Assembly (NCBI GenBank): GCA_015179045.1
Contig: WHUZ01000022.1
Span: forward strand, 248,001 to 312,000
Reading direction: 5' to 3'
DNA: 64,000 nt
From: Kalaharituber pfeilii
Lineage: Eukaryota > Ascomycota > Pezizomycetes > Pezizales > Pezizaceae
Part shown: in pieces, positions 57,630-64,000 of the stretch
Layout of the letters: every line of letters begins with the position of its first letter
Numbering within the stretch: the first letter of the stretch is position 1
Position numbers and translations under genes: made by a program
The notes under the pieces: generated by a model
What the model was told of the DNA's origin: nothing
What the model saw: only the letters and a program-made list of their open reading frames with translations
The model's database searches: none

Positions 57630-58595
57630 ATGCCACGGGTGAGCGACAAGCGCAAATTGATAAATGGTTATTGGAAAGGTCAGCAAGCTAGGAATGAACA
57701 AGAGAAGCTAAATCACACTGCGGAGGTAATCAGGGATAGTGTTGAGAGTGTGGAACAGGGATGGGAAGAGGTGGTAGAGGAGTTAGAGGAGACGATGGTG
57801 GAGCTTGGGGAAGTATTGGCAGAAGAGGAGATGAACCCTGAAAGCGACTCTTCTGATTGGTCAAGCAACTCCAGTAGCGATGATTCGTCATCTTCAAGTT
57901 CTGAATCTGAGGATGATGGGTCTTCTGACGAATCAGAAGTGGATGTGGGAGAAGAAGATGAATGGTTGGAGGAGGAATATGACGACGAGCTTGACAACGG
58001 CCATTTGGACTCCGAAATGACAGTTGAGGAGATGGAAGATGAGATACTCAAGGGGCTTATTGCCCAGTGGTTAATGAGGCACCGCTACTTGAGACTGCGC
58101 GGGAACCTAAACAAGACCAAGGCATTTAGTTTAGGGATATTACCAGAACTCGATGTGGACCGTTTTCGACAATTCTGTCGAATGAGCCCTGAGGGTTTTG
58201 AGTACGTTTATACCAGGATTAAGGACCATGTAGTTTTCACCAACAACGGCAATAGAAAACAAGTGGACCCATCATTCCAATTGGCAGTGGCATTACACCG
58301 GTTCGGGAGTGAGACAGCAAATGGATCATCATGCATGAATACTGGACAAATCTTTGGAATTGGCCAAGGAACAGCAGTTCTATATACCAAGCGTGTGATC
58401 ATCGCATTGATGAGTTTATGGCAGGATGTGATTAAATGGCATGATGAAGAGGAGCGAAGACAAATGCGTGCACGGCTAAGAATAGACTCCGAAGAAAAGG
58501 GTTGGGACTTGTTTGAGAATTGTATAGGAATAGCAGATGGGACCTTATTAGCTGCCCATTTACGGCACACCTCCATCTTATTCTTCGAACCCTGA
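57630..58595 (+). pseudogene. Harbinger transposase, truncated after first DDE Asp
   Basis: ATG at 57630. Residues 30-135 are highly acidic and Ser-rich; 170-290 match the HARBI1-type region before the catalytic core (a helical segment and GQIFGIGQGTAV helix-turn-helix-like sequence). The catalytic core begins NCIGIADGTLL near residue 300, with the first catalytic Asp, but stops within 20 residues. The second Asp, the Glu and the rest of the DDE nuclease are absent. Full-length Harbinger transposases are typically 350-450 aa or longer. The last ~14 codons are antisense to the partner gene. Confidence 0.8.
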
Positions 58596-58729
58596 TAACT
58601 AGCCCAATTCTCCTTCATTATATGAGCTAGGGCAACATCCAAGTTCCCTGACCATTGAATTGGATTCCTCTTCTCTTGTTGAGATGCTGGTGGAGTCGCT
58701 TCCTTTGGCTTTGCACCCCGCCTCCCCAT
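58555..58729 (-). pseudogene. Harbinger Myb/SANT-like accessory protein, N-terminal stub
   Basis: ATG at 58729 starts a basic segment, then KRNPIQWSGNLDVALAHIMK and a KMEVCRKWA motif, the layout of the trihelix/Myb-like DNA-binding domain found in the second gene of PIF/Harbinger elements. The frame runs into antisense transposase sequence at about 58555, marking the deletion junction. An intron may lie just upstream (GTAAGC near 58813, AG near 58731). Identification is by motif style and context. Confidence 0.55.
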
Positions 58730-59213
58730 CCTACAACCCCCCCCGAAACACCACAACCTCATTAGTGAACTCACTCTAGACCATAACTCCCAGTTTAGAC
58801 GATCTGCTTACCTTTCATCGAAATGGTACTAGTTGCAATCTCCAAACTTAAGCGTAAACTTCGAATCCTTGAAGCGTGGGAACACTTGGTGGGGGAGGGT
58901 TGAGTTTGTTGCCAGTTGCATCACACAAACCGGCAAGCCAAGATGATGAGGCTCAGAAGCCAAGAAATGCCGCTTAGTTCCTCACGTGCAAAATCATAAT
59001 CGTCACGTTTATGACGCCAAGCACCAGATATGTCCCAAAAACTGTCGGATATGACGCCAAAATTTTGCATGTAGAGAGGACCCCATATCCGGGGTAAAAC
59101 TGCTGATTTCTCGTACGTTAATTTTTACCGGGCATTCAGACTAGGGGAAAGTCATGTCCGCATATGGGTGAATACGTATCCGATCGGATATTTCTAGTCT
59201 GAATACCCCTAAT

Positions 59214-60956
59214 GTATGTTCGCGACTTTGGTTCACTGCAGCTGGCTCTCCGACATGCTTTAGCAGAAAATTATATATTTGCTATCTCCTGACTATATCC
59301 CCAAAGATCACAAACCTGGCGGAATGAGCATAAAATATATATATCTAAAGAATATGATTGTTCCGGCGCATTCGATGTATACGGCACGATCGGTTGGTAC
59401 GGGAACATTCGAATGCTTTCATTCATACCAAGTACACTGCACAACAGGGGACCCTTCCTCCCATGCGATTCTCAGGCGTTCTTCTATATATGATACTGCA
59501 CCCTGCGCAGTCCCATAATGTACCAGCCATAGGGGCAAACCTCTCCACTCTCCAGAAATAAGGAAACAATCAACATGTATAATACAGGTTGCCTCCTCAA
59601 GTGTGATAACTATTAGTGTGATTGTTGAACGCTATTCTCCAAATTGAACTAATGACATGCTCCTTCCTCTCTTCCTCCAACCTTGCTACCGCCTCATCAA
59701 TTCACAGCTGTGCTCTCTCCAGCAATTGCTTCGGCGCACCTCCCCCCGCACCCACCCCTCTCCCTGCCCTAGTTCTCGCAGCTCCGCCTCGTGCATCGTG
59801 TTTTCAATGTGGTGACGTACGCTTCCTGGCACGATTAATTTGTAGAGAGTTCGGCCAGCTGCGTAAGATGATTTGACTTTAATTGCTGCAGCTTGCTCGG
59901 CGGAATTGACAGAATGGACCTCTGTTTTGGCGGTTGCTGGATATCAAGCCGAGCAGGACCTTACGCCCGCTGGCATTATCTGGGGTACAGGTAGTTATTT
60001 AACTCACAGGAAGTAACTTGAGTCTCCAAATTGGAAAGAGGGCAAAAGGGGACGGATAGTGGACCCGCGGTACCGTTGTGGATGTATGGCTTTGAGCTGT
60101 GCGATGAAATGGTCGAGGAGAATTATACCGTGTGATCCTTCCCCCGGTGGTTGTAGCGCTCGTTTGAAGTTGGGGTAAAGGCTGCTACTGTAGCACGGTA
60201 GCAAGGGTAAGACGGCTTGTGGTGAGGAGAGGGAGATGACGGAGAACATAGAACCGGTTCGTGGTGCAGGACTGGGATTCCCCTATGGATTGGCGGGTAA
60301 GGGTACGTGGGCTTTGTACTTGTAGTTAATGATGGTGTGGTGTTTCGGGGTACATCGGCCAAGTTGCACGTAGGAAGAAGTAGATATGGGGATATCGATT
60401 CTGATAACATGTTAGCGAGCGTCGCTGTCAGATACGAAAGGTAGGTTGGAATACTTGAAATAATCAATGCAATCTGTGAGCCATCTGACCTTCAATCCCA
60501 CCCTTTGGGATGCCAATTAAATTGGGCACGAACTTCCGAGTACTAAGTACTGTATATGAAGGGGGACCCAACTCATGAGGCTTGCTTTAACTGACTCATC
60601 AAAGCTACGGGAATGCGTAGCAGATTGTGGCTAGTAAAGCATACGATTTAGTAAGTCGTTGCGGCCCCAATTGCGTTCGGGGTAAGTGTTGTCTATGTCT
60701 TGCGAGAGGCTACGATTTTGTAGACCATGTACACCAGAGTCCCAGTGACGAGGGGAATAATGATACGACAGAAAGCAAAAAAAGAGAAAGAAATCGAATC
60801 CCGGCCGAAAAACGAGCGGTATATAGGACAGTGGAGGGATACCCCAGTACTAGGAGCTTCGACCTCCTCGACGCGAACTGATCAGAGTTCCAAGAGGTGG
60901 CGATGCGCAATGTTCCCCACGGTTGGAATTTCGATATCGATAACAGGAGCGGGGTA
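59214..60956. other. Unit 2 distal spacer
   Basis: Homologous to 41830-44567 minus the 43242-43962 segment. No gene supported. Ends at the duplication boundary GGGGTA (60956). Confidence 0.45.
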
Positions 60957-62362
60957 TGACGTGTGTATACAGGTTGGGTTTGCTTGTTTGTGCTTCAGCG
61001 TGATTGGTTGGTTCTGCCATGTGTCAATTTCCACGTTTTTTTAATTTGTTACCAGTAGATCTGGCTACGAGAACAACCCGTAGCATTGATTGATCCTTGC
61101 TTTTTTAAATCTGTTTGCCAATATCCTTGGCTGTGAAACAAGCGGGGGGTTACCGAAACACCGAAATCAACATTTAGGTAAAATGCACAGCAACGAAATA
61201 CAGAAACATTCATAGAGAAAAAAATCGTTGAACAACACAAAAGATAAAAAAAAGCAATTGAACAACTCCGAAACAGAATTACCCATCGTCTTCGTCAACT
61301 TCTCCCCTGGACACATCCTCACTGACAAGCTCAACTTTTCCCTTCAGCTCGAACATGCGGAAGTAGCTATTTCTCGCCGTAGGCGTCCCGCACCTCTTGA
61401 TCCTTTTCAAACCCTTCCATCCACATCCAGCAGTCACCCACTCGAGGAGGTAGGCATTTCCGGTAGCGTGAAGGTATCTTGGCTCTTATCAATTTTAGCT
61501 TTAAGAGCAAGTCTATGTAGTTGATATCGCCTATATATATATATATAGCATCCATCCTGCTGTGCGGCGTGTGAGAGTAAAAAAAATAAACAAAAAATAA
61601 AAGCAGATTGCTCCAGTTCCACTAGAATTTAATCATATGGAACTGGAGCATTACAATCCGTCTCAGGAAGATGCTGGGCAGCCTCTTCCCCAGCTTAACC
61701 TTCCGAGTTGAACCGGAGTCCTTAATTCTACTCCTCTCCATGACGCTTGTGGTTATCTCCATCACTGGAGACCACAGCTTTCCACTTCAACCGAAGGCGC
61801 AGGTCAGTTCGATTCTTGACAAAGCTCTGGCCCTCTTCCCAGCAGGAGATTACTATTACATAGGTACACCGGTGACACGTGAAAACCTTAATTCTATTTT
61901 TGCAATACTCGAGTACAGATAAGCAAAGTTAAGTACGGGATATGCAACCTCATACATATTTCCATTTCCTACCTGACCTAGACAAAGTATTGTCTACGTT
62001 TTACGCGGGCGCAGAAGAAGAAAACATGTTGACGTTGAGACCGCATGCTGTGTGAAAGTCTTGGCAAGCAGGGGTATTCCAGCTGAGGTGTATGCATATT
62101 GTTAGAGATACGAACTTCTAGGCTTGCTATACCGCTAAAAGCCAGCTATAGCTATTGTTACCAATCCACTAGCGAAGATGTAAAGTGCGTGCGTGCGGAG
62201 CAAGGTTAACATTCTATAGCTATTCAAGGTTGAAAAGCAGATCGGGTTCGTAATTCGACCAGGCGATATAGATACGTGTAGATTAGTCTCGTAACCAGCG
62301 TGTAGATATTTATTATGTCGCTCTCCCTGATAGTGAGAGTTTCAAGCTTGGCGTGAACGGTC
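60957..62362. other. Intergenic right of the tandem duplication
   Basis: No counterpart in unit 1. Short frames (61228-61524, 61671-61922) have no domain, and 61535-61548 is an AT dinucleotide run. Nothing else supported. Confidence 0.4.
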
Positions 62363-62375
62363 ATGGCGCACAGTT

Positions 62376-62431
62376 CAGTTTTTTTTTTTTCGTCACGAAA
62401 CCCCGCATACAGGCTACCAGCCTATGAGGGA
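62376..62431 (-). mobile_element. 5'-truncated retroposon tail (family 2)
   Basis: Plus-strand T-run, then GTCACGAAACCCCGCATACA, the reverse complement of the family 2 end. The 13 bp target-site duplication ATGGCGCACAGTT lies at 62363-62375 and 62432-62444, leaving a 56 bp insert. Confidence 0.85.
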
Positions 62432-62444
62432 ATGGCGCACAGTT

Positions 62445-63080
62445 AACCAGCTACCGGTAAGATCAAGACCAGGTTGCCGCCTCGCCACTCAACGGGCACA
62501 AGGTGACCGCAGCGCTTCCTAGGGCAGCGGAGCTCCAGAACTCGGTCCAGGATCGGCTTGTTGCACTCCACGCAACCAGCCGCAGTTGTTCCACGCTGCT
62601 GAAGCACGCAGATGCTAGTCGGGTGTGTAGCCAGACCTCGCGCACTCCCCCATCCAGTAGTCACCGAATCCGGTGGGTCTCTTGGCCCCTTGGCGCTTAT
62701 CCAACCCGCTTTACCTGATCCTCCCTCTGCATCTTGATTTCCTGCTATAGCGATTCCGCAGCGACTGTCCTACAAACTTTTGCGCTCACGGACTCACGAT
62801 ACGCACTGTAATGCGCAGCAGAGCACAGCAGACCATTCTTGCTCGTCATTACTGCCGCCTTAGGCCTCTCTTTCATCGCCTCTCCACTCCTTAGTCACCA
62901 CACAGACCATGTAATGCGTCACAGAGAACATGTTGAGGAACGTGCTTTGCACGCAGGGAGTAACCCTCCTCAACCTTGTGCGTAACGTAAACCCCTGAGC
63001 CTAACTTGTTTGCTGCTTATGGTGCCGGTGTGTCATGTTTGAATATGGTAAAAGCTAATCTTCTATTCTACTGTGTCTAG
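62445..63080. other. Upstream of the Trp-heptad protein gene
   Basis: No supported gene. May contain the first exon of the downstream gene: a CTAAC/CTAAT-rich stretch and a GTGTCTAG acceptor-like site precede 63081, but I cannot place a convincing ATG and donor. Confidence 0.35.
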
Positions 63081-63125
63081 ATAATAAGGACCTGTTTTGT
63101 TCAACGAGAAGAATGCCTCATATTT

Positions 63126-63946
63126 GTGGATGAGGCAGTGCGGCGCATTCTTGATGAGGACGTCAGGCAAGTACTTGAACAGAAGAGCACCTCCGCCAAC
63201 ACCTCCGACAACGCCACTGCTTCCCCGATGATCAGTGATGCTCCAACCGAGACCAAAGGCTCTGACATGTTAATATCTGCCATATCCGGTGCCATTCCCA
63301 CGGTAGCGATGGCAGTCCTTGGCTGGATAATCAGTTGGTGGCTGCAAGCCAGTATGGCTGGGAAGAAAATGGATAAGATGCAAAATGAATGGAAAGAATG
63401 GAAAAAGAAACAAGCAAGCTGCCTGGGAGAGAATGCTGACTGGGAAAAGGAGAGGGAGAGTTGGGCCAAGGAGAAGGAGAACTGGGCACAGGAGGGAGCA
63501 AAATGGACACAGGATAAGGCTGAGTTCGAGAATCAGAAGGCAGACTGGGCCAAGGAGAGGGTAGTTGGGGCAAGGAGAAAGAAAGCTGGGCACAGGAAAG
63601 GGCGAGTTGGGCACAGGAGAACTCTGAGTTGGTGAAGCAGAGGGCGGACGAGGCCAAGGACAGGGGCAGTTGGGACAAGGAGAGGGCCAAGGAGAGGGAT
63701 GATTGGAAGAGGCAAAACGATGAGTGGAAGATGAAGGAGGCTATTTGGAAGGAGGAGAACGACCAATCAAGGCAGAGAAAGCACGAGTTGAAGGAAAAAA
63801 AGCATGAGCGGAAAGCAGAAAAGTCCTATTTGGAGGGCGAAAGATCCGTTTTGATCTGGGTGAAGGACATGTGGGACCGGGAGATGGACAAAGTGGCAGA
63901 TGAGAGGAGACGATGGGCGGAGAGGAAGGAGTTGATGCAGCGCTGA
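63126..63946 (+). pseudogene. Membrane-anchored coiled-coil protein with Trp heptads (frameshifted or partial)
   Basis: The frame opens at 63081 with no ATG (the codon at 63126 is GTG), so an upstream exon is probable. Residues 1-50 are polar; about 51-73 form one hydrophobic, Gly-containing transmembrane helix ending in two Trp residues. The rest is a charged alpha-helical coiled coil. From about residue 100 a bulky residue recurs every seventh position, mostly Trp (W-x6-W-x6-W-x6-W-x6-F-x6-W), and the pattern resumes in the next frame after a one-base deletion in a G run near 63558-63561. Correcting that would give about 270 residues ending at 63946. No family recognised; a sequencing error or a real null allele are both possible. 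Confidence 0.55.
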
Positions 63947-64000
63947 TTGACCTTATAGGCATATACTTTGCTACCAAAAATTGGATAGTGCGTTCTTAGG

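Larger units (their letters stand above)
57205..59210 (+). mobile_element. PIF/Harbinger DNA transposon, internally deleted
   Basis: Perfect 34 bp terminal inverted repeats (AGGGGTATTCAGACTAGAAA then TATCCGATCGGATA) at 57205-57238 and 59177-59210. AAT repeats outside both ends (57202-57204, 59211-59213), a 3 bp target-site duplication, although Harbinger usually uses TWA. Many subterminal ATATCCG motifs could bind the transposase complex. It carries convergent halves of the two standard Harbinger genes: the transposase N-terminal half on plus and the start of the Myb-like protein on minus, fused near 58555. The missing middle would hold the rest of both genes, so this copy is non-autonomous. 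Confidence 0.85.
44568..60956. repeat. Tandem duplication, unit 2 (~16.4 kb)
   Basis: Direct repeat of 27537-44567 with the same gene order and orientation. Private features: a 97 bp internal tandem duplication in the Gypsy (48121-48314), a poly-A retroposon with a clean empty site in unit 1 (49114-49561), a short TTA tract, and a Harbinger element (57205-59210). It lacks the 32172-34280 and 43242-43962 segments of unit 1. Confidence 0.9.

Noticed and set aside
57713..58051. Poly-Ser minus-strand frame
   Set aside because: Antisense of the acidic Ser/Glu-rich segment of the Harbinger transposase.

Overview
The window looks like accessory DNA from a filamentous ascomycete. The evidence is short GT-AG introns with CTAAC-like branch sites, NACHT-WD40 (NLR/STAND) genes of the fungal type, a fungal BTB/POZ protein, Ty3/Gypsy, Tad1-like LINE, PIF/Harbinger, hAT and Tc1/mariner-like elements, and C-to-T (RIP-like) decay in one repeat block. 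A Pezizomycete such as a truffle is my best guess from overall resemblance; this is inference and weak.

Layout. 0-4.4 kb: the 3' part of an unknown acidic, low-complexity gene, a 300 bp hAT-type MITE, two tiny retroposon tails, and a minus-strand BTB gene with a C-terminal zinc-ribbon-like region. 4.7-6.6 kb: a TIR element carrying three nested copies of a second MITE family. 7.4-11.5 kb: minisatellite, a solo LTR with a LINE fragment inside it, and a large AT-rich inverted repeat holding another solo LTR. 11.5-18.8 kb: gene-poor, with MITEs and degenerate tandem repeats. 18.8-19.4 kb: 5'-truncated LINE. 19.7-23.7 kb: NLR copy C, a pseudogene.

27.5-61 kb is a direct tandem duplication of a roughly 17 kb unit (27537-44567 and 44568-60956). 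Each unit carries a dead minus-strand Ty3/Gypsy pol region followed by a seven-exon minus-strand NLR gene (copy A 34950-40130, about 1601 aa; copy B 50401-55557, about 1593 aa). The units have since diverged by separate insertions: a poly-A retroposon and a deleted Harbinger element in unit 2, and about 2 kb of extra sequence with a LINE and a MITE in unit 1. The far right holds a membrane-anchored protein with tryptophan heptads, split by a frameshift.

Function. NLR copies A and B have a disordered Ser/Arg/Pro-rich leader, a helical N-terminal domain, a NACHT ATPase, a winged-helix-like region, a short pentapeptide stretch and 15 WD40 repeats. By analogy with Podospora HET-D/HET-E type NWD proteins they are probably non-self recognition receptors. 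The N-terminal half and NACHT are about 98% identical between A and B, while the WD40 sensor differs at roughly 12% of positions, concentrated in repeat-to-repeat loop positions. This is the most biologically interesting signal in the window. Exon boundaries were inferred by hand from splice signals, reading frame and paralogue comparison.
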